Origin: an uncultured Rubripirellula sp.
GTDB taxonomy: Bacteria; Planctomycetota; Planctomycetia; Pirellulales; Pirellulaceae
Length of the DNA: 64,000 bases
Direction of reading: 5' to 3'
NCBI GenBank assembly: GCA_938045805.1
Contig: CALIBL010000048.1
Location: 1 to 64,000 of the forward strand
Below the pieces are notes generated by a model. The model was given only the letters and a program-made list of their open reading frames with translations, was not told where the DNA came from and made no database searches. Below are positions 9,962 to 18,001 of this stretch, piece by piece. Each line of letters begins with the position of its first letter. Positions within the stretch are counted from its first letter, which is position 1. The position numbers and the translations under genes are program-made.

Positions 9962-10414
9962 ATGTCCAACGAACAAGACATCTACGAAGAGCATGTACTG
10001 GACCATTACGAAGATCCGTATCACCGAGGCGAATTGGATAAAGCGACCCACTCTCATGAGGCGGACAATCCGCTATGCGGTGACGTCGTCCATATCGATC
10101 TGAAAATTGACTCAGAAGACAAGATCCAAGAGGCTTGGTTTAGCGGAGACGGCTGCGTCATCAGTCAAGCCTCTGCTTCAATGCTTATCGAGACGGTCGA
10201 AGGCAAGTCGCTCGATGAAGTACGGAACTTCACAGCTGAACAAATGCTAGGACTTTTCGGTCCCAAGCTAACACCGAATCGCCAAAAATGCTGCCTCCTT
10301 TCGTGGAGAGTCCTTCAGAGCGCAATTCATTCGCCAGTTGACGACCTTCCGCCGGATGACGACGGAGGCCCCGATGTACACTTTGGCGGTCCTAGCCTAG
10401 GCGAAGAATCTTAG
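9962..10414 (+). CDS. sufU: Fe-S cluster scaffold, SufU/IscU-like
   Basis: A 150-residue scaffold or sulfur-acceptor protein for iron-sulfur cluster assembly. The metal-site residues are present: C39 and D41 in NPLCGD, C65 in GDGC, and C110 in RQKCCLLSW. The RxxCxxLxW motif is SufU-like. However, the C65-C110 spacing is near that of IscU (43 in E. coli IscU), so the ~20-residue SufU insertion is lacking. It is followed after 10 bases by the cysteine desulfurase, its expected partner. The C-terminal ~28 residues are acidic and extra. The ATG start fits the family. Confidence 0.92.
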   Translation: MSNEQDIYEEHVLDHYEDPYHRGELDKATHSHEADNPLCGDVVHIDLKIDSEDKIQEAWFSGDGCVISQASASMLIETVEGKSLDEVRNFTAEQMLGLFGPKLTPNRQKCCLLSWRVLQSAIHSPVDDLPPDDDGGPDVHFGGPSLGEES

Positions 10415-10424
10415 GCTGTATCCC

Positions 10425-11729
10425 TTGAAAACGATTCCAACATTGTCCACCTGCACGCCACTAAATGACTCGGAACTCGCGGACCTACGTGACCAGTTCC
10501 CTATCTTATCTCGCTCGACTGCCAGCGGTGCTCCGCTGGCGTTTCTGGATAACGCTGCAAGTACACAGCGTCCCGTGTGCGTGATCGATGCGATGTCCGA
10601 CTGCTACCAGCAGTACTACGCCAACGTCCACCGTGGAATCCACACCCTGAGCGAAGAGTCGACCGAAGCTTACGAGCAATCTCGCAAGGTAATCGCCAGT
10701 TTCATCAACGCAGCGAGCGAACGCGAAGTTATTTTTACATCCGGCGCGACTGCCTCGATCAATTTGGTCGCGAGAACTTGGGGTGACCAGAACCTGCGAG
10801 AAGGCGATGTGATCTTGACCACCATCGCCGAGCATCACGCGAATATCGTTCCTTGGCATCAACTGTGTGAGCGAACGGGCTGCCGCGTTGAGTTCTTGCC
10901 GTTGAAGAAAGACTTTACGTTCGACGATGAGACGGTCCATCAAAAACTACGGGAACTTCGTCCAAAACTATTTGCATTCACAGCCGTTAGCAATGTCCTT
11001 GGGACAATCACTCCCGTCAAAAAATGGGTTCATTGGGCGAGAGAACTCGGAATCACCACTCTGGTAGACGCCTCACAGGCAGCCCCCCACCAACCCCTCG
11101 ATGTGGAACAGTTGGACACTGATTTCTTAGTGTTTGGGGGTCACAAAATGTGCGGTCCCACCGGAATTGGCGTCCTCCACGGCAAAGAGAATTACCTCGA
11201 TTCCATGCCACCCTTCTTAGGTGGTGGTGGAATGATCAACCGCGTGTCGGTGGACGGATTTGAGACCGCTGATCTGCCCGACAAGTTCGAAGCCGGTACT
11301 CCTCCGATCGCTGAAGCGATTGGGCTCGCTGCTGCGGCGAAGTTTTTACGGCAAATTGGACTGGATCGAATCGCGGCCCACGAGAAGCAACTCGCGCAAG
11401 TCGCGGACGAGGGCTTGCGATTAATTGAGGGTATTGAAGTCATAGGACCATCGATGTCGCACAAGAGCGGCATCGTCAGCTTCAGTATCGACCGAGTCCA
11501 TGCGCATGACATCGCTCAGGAACTGGATCATTTGGGGTTAGCGGTGCGGGCCGGTCATCACTGCACCATGCCGTTGCACCGACACCTGAAAAAGTCCTCC
11601 ACCACGCGAGCGAGCTTCTACCTGTATAACCGACTCGAGGAAGCCCATCGTTTTCTTGAGGCAGTGCAGCAAGTACAAAAAAAATTCACGCCCTCGGGCC
11701 GAAAACGCAGTAGTCGTCCTCAAGACTAG
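10425..11729 (+). CDS. sufS: Cysteine desulfurase, SufS family
   Basis: PLP enzyme that takes sulfur from cysteine and passes it to the adjacent SufU. The Schiff-base Lys is K241 in GGHKMCGPTG. The persulfide Cys is C380 in RAGHHCTMPLH. At 434 residues it is a little longer than the usual ~405-420 because of an N-terminal leader and a basic C-terminus (SGRKRSSRPQD). The only suitable start near the N-terminus is TTG at 10425, 10 bases after the sufU stop; the next Met is inside the fold. SufB, SufC and SufD are not in the window. Confidence 0.94.
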   Translation: MKTIPTLSTCTPLNDSELADLRDQFPILSRSTASGAPLAFLDNAASTQRPVCVIDAMSDCYQQYYANVHRGIHTLSEESTEAYEQSRKVIASFINAASEREVIFTSGATASINLVARTWGDQNLREGDVILTTIAEHHANIVPWHQLCERTGCRVEFLPLKKDFTFDDETVHQKLRELRPKLFAFTAVSNVLGTITPVKKWVHWARELGITTLVDASQAAPHQPLDVEQLDTDFLVFGGHKMCGPTGIGVLHGKENYLDSMPPFLGGGGMINRVSVDGFETADLPDKFEAGTPPIAEAIGLAAAAKFLRQIGLDRIAAHEKQLAQVADEGLRLIEGIEVIGPSMSHKSGIVSFSIDRVHAHDIAQELDHLGLAVRAGHHCTMPLHRHLKKSSTTRASFYLYNRLEEAHRFLEAVQQVQKKFTPSGRKRSSRPQD

Positions 11730-11947
11730 GCTTGATCCCGCGAAAGTAGCCTCCGCCAGCATAAATCTCGCAATTTCGGCTTCAAATTTACGTTTTTTCG
11801 CGGACGAGACCTCCCACCGAAATCTCTCCAACGAGACTGGTTCTGAACACCTCCGAGTCGAGGTTCACCTTGATGAAAAACCGCTTTTCAAGGTATACCT
11901 AGATCCAGCACTGGAAGCTGCACTTTTCGATGGAAAGGCGTTCGGAA

Positions 11948-13015
11948 ATGACATTAGTTTTGGGTGAACTCGCGAATCTCGTGGGTGGCAAACTGATCGG
12001 CGACGCGAACCAAAGCTGCCTCGGTGCCAATCCACCGGAGGATGCACAGGATGGTGAGATCACCATGCTTGATTCAATCTCACGAAGCGATTTCATCAAG
12101 CACTCATCCGCAACCGCTTTGATCACTCCTGAAGAAGTCCCTGACCTCAAGATCCCGCAGATCGTGGTTGAAAATCCTCATCTCGCATTTGCCGCTGCGG
12201 TAACTCACTTTCGTCCCCCCATCGAAAACACCTCCGTCACCATTGGGATTTCACCGCGAGCCTGTATCGCCGAATCTGCGGAGATACACCCAACCGCAAC
12301 GATTGGTGACAAAGTGGTGATTGGAGAGCGCACCCGAATCCATCCGGGCGTCGTGATCATGCCGAAAACGGTGATTGGAAATGATTGCGAGATTTTCCCA
12401 AACGTGACCATCTACCAGTACACTCAAATCGACCACCGAGTTGTGATCCATGCTGGATGCACGATCGGCGCCAACGGCTTTGGCTACCGCCAAGAAAATG
12501 GTCGGCACCTCCCTGCCGCACAACTTGGATACGTTCACATTGAAGCGGATGTCGAAATCGGAGCTTCTGCGACGATTGACCGTGGGAGCTATGGTGCGAC
12601 AAGGATTGGGGAAGGCACCAAGATTGATAACCAAGTCATGATTGCGCACAACTGCAAAATTGGACGCCACAATTTGATTTGCAGCCAGGTTGGAATTGCC
12701 GGCAGCAGTAAGACCGGAGATTACGTCGTTCTCGCTGGACAGGTAGGCCTGAAGGACCATATCACGCTAGGTGACCACACGATCGTCGGAGCCCAAGCAG
12801 GGGTTATGGACGACTGTGCCGGAAACGAAGTCTATCTCGGATCACCCGCCACGCCACAGCGGGAACAGATGCAGATCATGGCTGTCGAGCGTCGATTGCC
12901 GGAGATGCGACGCGAAATGAAAACGCTTAAGCGAGAAATCGAACAACTCAAAGCACTCTTAATAAAAGAGACAGAGGAAGCCACTCCATCGGAGAAGAAA
13001 CAGAAAGTGGCATGA
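11948..13015 (+). CDS. lpxD: UDP-3-O-acylglucosamine N-acyltransferase
   Basis: Third committed step of lipid A synthesis: adds the second acyl chain to UDP-3-O-acyl-glucosamine. The N-terminal LpxD domain (about residues 1-95) is followed by a left-handed beta helix of hexapeptide repeats (I/V-G-x-x patterns, ~100-310). The catalytic His is H234 in MIAHNCKIG. A short C-terminal coiled coil (LKREIEQLKALL) follows. I prefer ATG 11948 (MTLVLGELA) over ATG 11930 because LpxD proteins begin at this point. The stop overlaps the next gene by four bases (ATGA), which points to translational coupling. Confidence 0.93.
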   Translation: MTLVLGELANLVGGKLIGDANQSCLGANPPEDAQDGEITMLDSISRSDFIKHSSATALITPEEVPDLKIPQIVVENPHLAFAAAVTHFRPPIENTSVTIGISPRACIAESAEIHPTATIGDKVVIGERTRIHPGVVIMPKTVIGNDCEIFPNVTIYQYTQIDHRVVIHAGCTIGANGFGYRQENGRHLPAAQLGYVHIEADVEIGASATIDRGSYGATRIGEGTKIDNQVMIAHNCKIGRHNLICSQVGIAGSSKTGDYVVLAGQVGLKDHITLGDHTIVGAQAGVMDDCAGNEVYLGSPATPQREQMQIMAVERRLPEMRREMKTLKREIEQLKALLIKETEEATPSEKKQKVA

Positions 13016-13959
13016 GCAGTGCAGAAACCTCGACGAGCCTCGATTGCCAACCGACAACCTCGGTTGCAACCCCTGCATGCCGGGAACCAATTGGCCTGAT
13101 AGCGGGCTGGGGGCGTTTTCCAGTTCAAGTGGCGCAGAAAATCAAATCGCAAGGGCGTCAGGTGGTTGCGGTCGCAATCACGGGACACGCCAGCCATGAA
13201 CTGGACATGATTTGCGATGAGGTTTTTTGGTCGGGTGTCGGAAAACTCGGGAAGCACCTTCGATTCTTCCAGCGATCGGGTGCGCGTCAGATCACAATGG
13301 CTGGAAAGCTATTCAAAGCAGATCTCCTCTATCAGGGATCGGTTTGGGTGCGACACTTCCCTGACTTGACCTGCATTCGCACGCTTGGCCCCTGTTTACT
13401 GGGCTCCAAACGCGATGCTCGCGACGATCAATTACTTCTGGCGATCACGGCAGCCTACCGACGTCGAGGCATGGAGATCTTCCCAGCCACCGACCTCGCT
13501 CCGGAACTTCTCGTCTCCGACGGTCATCTCGCTGGACCGCGTGTCAGTAAGCAATCACAACAGGACACACAGTTTGGTTGGAAGATTGCCAAACAGATGG
13601 GCGGCCTTGATATCGGACAAGCGGTCACCATCAAAGATAGTATTGTGATTGCGGTGGAAGCGATTGAAGGAACTGATGCGTGCATTGAGCGAACCGGACA
13701 ACTCTGCAAACGTGGTGGCTGGACCCTCGTGAAGGTTAGCAAACCGAATCAGGACATGAGATTTGACGTCCCAACAATCGGCCCACAGACGGTGCAAAAA
13801 GTAAGCGATGCGGGTGGCAAGGGAATAGCGATCGAAGCAAACAGAACGATTGTGGTCGATCAAGAAGCCACCTACCGGCTTGCTGAACGCTTGGGAGTCT
13901 CGATCGTTTCACTGGACATACCCTGCAGTCAAAACCTCAACCGATCAAATGCAGCTTAG
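13012..13959 (+). CDS. lpxI: UDP-2,3-diacylglucosamine pyrophosphatase LpxI
   Basis: A 315-residue member of the DUF1009/LpxI family, which converts UDP-2,3-diacylglucosamine to lipid X where LpxH is missing. Characteristic segments are IGLIAGWGRFPVQVA at the N-terminus, GKLFKADLL in the middle, and a C-terminal domain with GTDACIERTGQLC and DVPTIGPQTV. The first ~25 residues are a variable leader. It overlaps lpxD by four bases, so the two lipid A steps are coupled. Confidence 0.92.
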   Translation: MSSAETSTSLDCQPTTSVATPACREPIGLIAGWGRFPVQVAQKIKSQGRQVVAVAITGHASHELDMICDEVFWSGVGKLGKHLRFFQRSGARQITMAGKLFKADLLYQGSVWVRHFPDLTCIRTLGPCLLGSKRDARDDQLLLAITAAYRRRGMEIFPATDLAPELLVSDGHLAGPRVSKQSQQDTQFGWKIAKQMGGLDIGQAVTIKDSIVIAVEAIEGTDACIERTGQLCKRGGWTLVKVSKPNQDMRFDVPTIGPQTVQKVSDAGGKGIAIEANRTIVVDQEATYRLAERLGVSIVSLDIPCSQNLNRSNAA

Positions 13960-13968
13960 CGAGCGGCA

Positions 13969-15081
13969 GTGGCAAAACAGCTAGCCGCAGGGAAGCACCG
14001 ATCCCGCCAAACGATCACAGTCAGGATGAACGGGAAGAACCAAAAGACACTAACGACCAACCCGCCGGCTAAACTCAATCTATTCCTCGAGTTGCTTTCA
14101 AAGCGAAGCGATGGTTTTCATGAGATTGATACGGTCATGGTTCCCATCAACTGGAGTGACACGCTTCAATTGAGCACCACGAGCGGAAGTGATATTGAAC
14201 TAACGGTTGAGGTGCCGCACCCCGAGCAATTCAGTTCGCGATATCAAAGCGAGCACCAACGGGGACTGGCCACGATTCCGAGCGATCAAAAAAACCTAGT
14301 TCACCGAGCTTTAAACCGTTTTCGTCAGCACTTCGGAATCACCGGTGGATTTCACTGCAAGCTGACAAAACGAATCCCTGCGGGTGCTGGCCTAGGCGGG
14401 GCGAGTAGCGATGCGGCATCTGCTCTGCTGCTCGCTGCAAAATCACACAGCATTGATTCGTCGCACCCAGCATTAATTCAGCTTGCCTCAGAGATTGGAA
14501 GCGACGTGCCATTCTTTCTCGGAAGCCACGGTGTCACCAATCAATCCTCGACGCAAGCGGCTAACGAAAGGAATGCGTCAAGCATCCAAGCAGCGAGAGC
14601 GACTGGCCAAGGAGAGATCATTTGCCCGGTTGAGTGTCCAGCAGAAATTCATTTTGTTGTAGTTTTTCCGGGAGTCGGACTATCCACTCCTTCGGTCTAT
14701 TCCCACAGCACCGTCCCGACCAAGAGGGAACACTCCGGAGACGGCAATGTCTCGGAAAACTCAGATGAAATCATGCGTTCCAGTGAGTCGCTCCTAGCCG
14801 CGCTCCGCGATGGAAAACCGGATCAAATCTCAAGACAACTCTTCAATCGACTCAGTGAACCGGCAAAAAAACTTGCTTCTGAAGTTCAGACCACCCTACA
14901 ATCGTTGAATCACGTCGGCCTGCAAGGGTGCCTCATGACCGGTAGCGGATCTGCTTGCTTCGGCATCGCTAAGAACAAAGTTGATGCGGAGCAAGCCGCT
15001 GATCACCTCAGAGGCCAGCTCGATTCAGGGTGTATCATTCAGGTAACTAGCAACATCAAGGTTCCACAACCTATTGATTGA
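13969..15081 (+). CDS. ispE: CDP-methyl-erythritol kinase (MEP pathway)
   Basis: GHMP kinase that phosphorylates 4-diphosphocytidyl-2-C-methylerythritol for isoprenoid synthesis. Seen: PPAKLNLFLELLSKRSDGFHEIDT in outline (substrate site), the glycine-rich ATP loop PAGAGLGGASSDAA, and the C-terminal GSGSACFG. The frame opens with GTG at 13969, nine bases after lpxI. An ATG at 14026 leaves 13 residues before PAKLNL and matches the family better, but its AGG touches the ATG, so the start is undecided. The insert around residues 190-270 (Ser/Gln/Glu-rich) makes it longer than the usual ~290 residues. Confidence 0.93.
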   Translation: MAKQLAAGKHRSRQTITVRMNGKNQKTLTTNPPAKLNLFLELLSKRSDGFHEIDTVMVPINWSDTLQLSTTSGSDIELTVEVPHPEQFSSRYQSEHQRGLATIPSDQKNLVHRALNRFRQHFGITGGFHCKLTKRIPAGAGLGGASSDAASALLLAAKSHSIDSSHPALIQLASEIGSDVPFFLGSHGVTNQSSTQAANERNASSIQAARATGQGEIICPVECPAEIHFVVVFPGVGLSTPSVYSHSTVPTKREHSGDGNVSENSDEIMRSSESLLAALRDGKPDQISRQLFNRLSEPAKKLASEVQTTLQSLNHVGLQGCLMTGSGSACFGIAKNKVDAEQAADHLRGQLDSGCIIQVTSNIKVPQPID

Positions 15082-15273
15082 CCTGAAGTGATGCAGACAA
15101 CACAGATGACTCTGCAAAAGTAACTCTGCAGTGGTAGCGTCGGGGTGAAAAACCAATACTCGCTAATCACACCATGCCTCGTCACCCTTAATCTCCCTGT
15201 CGTTTGCTTCCACGAGAAGCAGACGTCGCCAAAATGATTGCAAGGGTGAAACAAGGTCAGGGAGGGTCTGACG

Positions 15274-15867
15274 TTGGACATCACCGAGATTCGCATCAAA
15301 TTGATGGAAGATCACGAGGACAGACTAAAAGCTTTCTGCTCCATCACCATTGACGATTGCTTTGTCGTACGTGATCTCAAGATTATCGAAGGCACCAACG
15401 GACTGTTCGTTGCAATGCCCAGTCGAAAGATGTCGAACAATTGCCATAAGTGCCGTCATAAGAATCAGATTCGCGCGACTTACTGCAATCACTGCGGGTC
15501 CAAACAACGCTTCGAACACCACTCGCACCGAGAAACGGGAGCAAGGCTTTATGCCGATATCGCTCACCCGATCAACAGTGAGTGCCGGGAGCATGTTCAA
15601 CGAGTGGTTCTAGAGGAATACGAAAAAGAACAGCAGAGGTTTAACCAACCTGGCTATCGATCTCGCTACGACGACGAATTCATCGAAGAAGAAGCTTCTG
15701 ACCTAGAAGCACCAAGCACATCAATTGACCCAGCGTCCCCAGGGATTCCGAAACCACACTTACCTAGTGCCCCTGAAGAAGAAAACTCAACTACAACGCA
15801 AAAGGCAGCAAGCTCAATCGATGCACCCCCGCCTGAAAACCATGGCTTTGGTGCTGGCATTTTCTGA
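15274..15867 (+). CDS. spoVG: SpoVG-family protein with embedded zinc ribbon
   Basis: A 197-residue protein. Residues 1-52 carry the SpoVG fold (MDITEIRIKL; GLFVAMPSRK) and residues 90-101 resume it with YADIAHPI. Canonical SpoVG joins these parts directly. Here a CX2C-X10-CX2C zinc ribbon (C57, C60, C71, C74) with His-rich flanks is inserted at the loop. The C-terminal ~85 residues are acidic and low-complexity. SpoVG proteins bind nucleic acid and act as regulators; the ribbon probably changes binding. Start is TTG at 15274 with a strong AGGGAGGG site. It lies after ispE, as spoVG lies near ispE in Bacillus. Confidence 0.85.
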   Translation: MDITEIRIKLMEDHEDRLKAFCSITIDDCFVVRDLKIIEGTNGLFVAMPSRKMSNNCHKCRHKNQIRATYCNHCGSKQRFEHHSHRETGARLYADIAHPINSECREHVQRVVLEEYEKEQQRFNQPGYRSRYDDEFIEEEASDLEAPSTSIDPASPGIPKPHLPSAPEEENSTTTQKAASSIDAPPPENHGFGAGIF

Positions 15868-15925
15868 AAGTGATCGATTAAACAGGCCGGCGGTACCAAT
15901 GTAGGCGTGCTTCAAATGCGCCGAT

Positions 15926-16816
15926 CTACGCGACTCGCTGACCTTGGTTGTAGATAACGACTTGCCTGTGTTGGACGTCCAGCATTGAGCTCAAAAGGAA
16001 AGGCTTCCGGACGACTCGATAGACACCACCGGCTAAAGCGGCTCGCTCCTGTTGAAGATTCGCATTATGGCAAACCCAAATATGCTTGCCGACGGCATTG
16101 GGATCCACCGAGAGCAGTCGCTTAGTCCAGTCCATTGAGCTGGCAGGTGGAGACACTGAATCGTCCCACCAGAATTGATCCGCATGAGTGAATCGCGACG
16201 AATGTTTTGGGTTGGCCCAGCAGAACGCAATTGCATGATCGATGACAACTTGTCGATAAGGCTCCACGTCACGTTCTGTAGCGGCTAAAGCGACAATCGA
16301 TCTTGGAGACACCTCCATCGCACCACTGACGCGATAACTCCACCGCCGCTGCAACTCACAAACCAAGCTGTGGAACGGGACGCTTCCCGCGGCTGAGCAT
16401 GAACGCTGCCGCACACCTAGAGCAAGTGGGCCCAGAACATCTAGCCACGCAGCCTCGGGGTAACTCGCCAATACCGACTCCGCGAGTTCATGATCGACTG
16501 GAAATCGTTCTTCGCGACAATAGACAATCAAGTCGGGATTCAATGCGAACCGACTCGCCGCATCCTCCAAACCAACACGAGTCGATACTGAATCAGACAG
16601 GGCAACCGCCTGATGGTAGACATGCTGCAATGCTTGCGATCGCGGCTGGCCGATCCAAAGCAAGTGTCCCAGTCGGGTCTGACCCTGCGCAGCATCCCAG
16701 CTCAATGTACCACCTTGTGAGCGATGACCGTTGCAACACCGAGATGATTGTTCAGCCGCAATAACCGGCCCACTCCCTGAAGACCCTTGCACCACTTTGT
16801 CGCCCTTACCTTCCAT
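15926..16816 (-). CDS. Unknown protein, possible degenerate receiver domains
   Basis: A 296-residue protein with no recognised family. The first ~50 residues are Gly/Ser-rich. From residue ~50 (GHLLWIGQPRSQALQHVYH) it alternates strands and helices in a way that recalls a response-regulator receiver, but without a conserved Asp cluster. The C-terminus has HIWVCHNANLQQERAALAGG followed by VVRKPF, which looks like the end of a receiver domain (K-P-F). This is inference by eye. It follows the EIIA/HTH gene by 61 bases on the same strand, so they may be co-transcribed. Confidence 0.6.
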   Translation of the reverse strand: MEGKGDKVVQGSSGSGPVIAAEQSSRCCNGHRSQGGTLSWDAAQGQTRLGHLLWIGQPRSQALQHVYHQAVALSDSVSTRVGLEDAASRFALNPDLIVYCREERFPVDHELAESVLASYPEAAWLDVLGPLALGVRQRSCSAAGSVPFHSLVCELQRRWSYRVSGAMEVSPRSIVALAATERDVEPYRQVVIDHAIAFCWANPKHSSRFTHADQFWWDDSVSPPASSMDWTKRLLSVDPNAVGKHIWVCHNANLQQERAALAGGVYRVVRKPFLLSSMLDVQHRQVVIYNQGQRVA

Positions 16817-16877
16817 GATGAGACAGCACGATTCGATTCATCAGCTACATCCTTGCGACTAATCGAGCATTCTCTCG

Positions 16878-17576
16878 CTAACCGTCTAACGCCAGATCCG
16901 CTTCATGGAAACACTTCCAAGCATCCGCAACTGACTGACAAGCTCGCAAACCCTCAAGCATCTCGCCGTTGGCGATCAACCGACTGAGCTTGGCTAGAAT
17001 ACGAAGGTGAGAGGTATCGTCGTAAGAGCAGATCAGAAAAAAGACATCCGTCAGGTGACCAGAATCAGAAAAGGGCAGCGGATTAGGACTGATCCCTAGA
17101 GCAATGACACTATCAGCGAGAATCGAAGTCTGAGGACGGCGTGGGTGCAAGAGAGCGACCCCACAATCGAGAGCCGTCGGATGCATCTGCTCCCTCGCTT
17201 GTACAGCTTCGGCCATCGCGGGCGGATCCCACATCATGCCCGATTTTGCAATCAAATCACACATGGAGCGGATTACCGACCCCCGCGTCCTGGCATGTAG
17301 GGGAACAGCAATCGTCTCAGGGGTACACAACTCAGAAAGCACACGATCCGCCGAACTTCCCGTAACGCGATCCACCACCTGCTGCACCCTTTGCAGTTCC
17401 TCCGAGCCACTCGCCCCTATCTTCTCCTCAAGCCAATGATGAATCTCTGCCTCATTAAAGAGCCAATCACCACCCACACGACGTCCGGGTAGCAGACCGC
17501 GCGATGCCATTTTGATGACTTGTGCGGGCGTCACATGCAGGTAAGCAGCAATTTGAGCGACGTCGTGATCTTCCAT
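16878..17576 (-). CDS. HTH-EIIA(Ntr) fusion protein
   Basis: A 232-residue protein with two domains. Residues ~1-55 are an excisionase/MerR-like DNA-binding helix-turn-helix (VAQIAAYLHVTPAQVIKMASRGLLPG ending WLFNEAEIHHWL, in outline). Residues ~80-225 are a PTS EIIA type-2 (fructose/Ntr) domain, with the phospho-accepting His at H144 in GVALLHPRRP. ATG 17576 is chosen because AGGA lies five bases upstream; a TTG at 17600 is in frame. No other PTS gene is near. It is likely a phosphorylation-tuned regulator rather than a transporter part. Confidence 0.8.
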   Translation of the reverse strand: MEDHDVAQIAAYLHVTPAQVIKMASRGLLPGRRVGGDWLFNEAEIHHWLEEKIGASGSEELQRVQQVVDRVTGSSADRVLSELCTPETIAVPLHARTRGSVIRSMCDLIAKSGMMWDPPAMAEAVQAREQMHPTALDCGVALLHPRRPQTSILADSVIALGISPNPLPFSDSGHLTDVFFLICSYDDTSHLRILAKLSRLIANGEMLEGLRACQSVADAWKCFHEADLALDG

Positions 17577-18001
17577 GACAATCCTGAATGTCCCAAGCAA
17601 ACAATCCTAAACCGTTCTCTATGACAGCAAATGCGAGTCTGCGATCAAACATCTTCATTCTGCATCAAACTTGGGTTGTTCGATATGGAGAAGACACGAT
17701 GCATTGAAAAAAAGCCGTTAACGGCCCTTCGGCTATCACCCGCTTCAGCATGAGAGAAAAACAAAAAAAGGCAAAAAGCATCCTAGTCTGCTGAAAAAAA
17801 AATGTTCCGAATCATTTGTGTAAAAAACCTGAGTTCCACGAGGCAAGAGGCCCCTAGGAATGGCCCGAATCGCTCATTCGGCATTGATGGCGAACTCGAT
17901 TCACCTTGACCGCGGTAGGTTTCACGCAGTACTGACATTCTTCAGCGAAGCCTCGAACAGAAAAAGGCTCGCAATCTCCCCGCTGAAATGTGTTGATAGC
18001 T
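17577..18001. other. Divergent promoter region
   Basis: About 425 bases between the minus-strand HTH-EIIA gene and the plus-strand secreted protein. It has several A-rich runs (around 17705-17715, 17756-17775 and 17796-17806) that are unlike the coding sequence nearby and fit a double promoter region. No gene is supported in it. Confidence 0.45.

Noticed and set aside
11656-11967. Plus-strand frame of 103 residues between sufS and lpxD
   Set aside because: It overlaps the end of sufS and the start of lpxD in another frame and has no family features.
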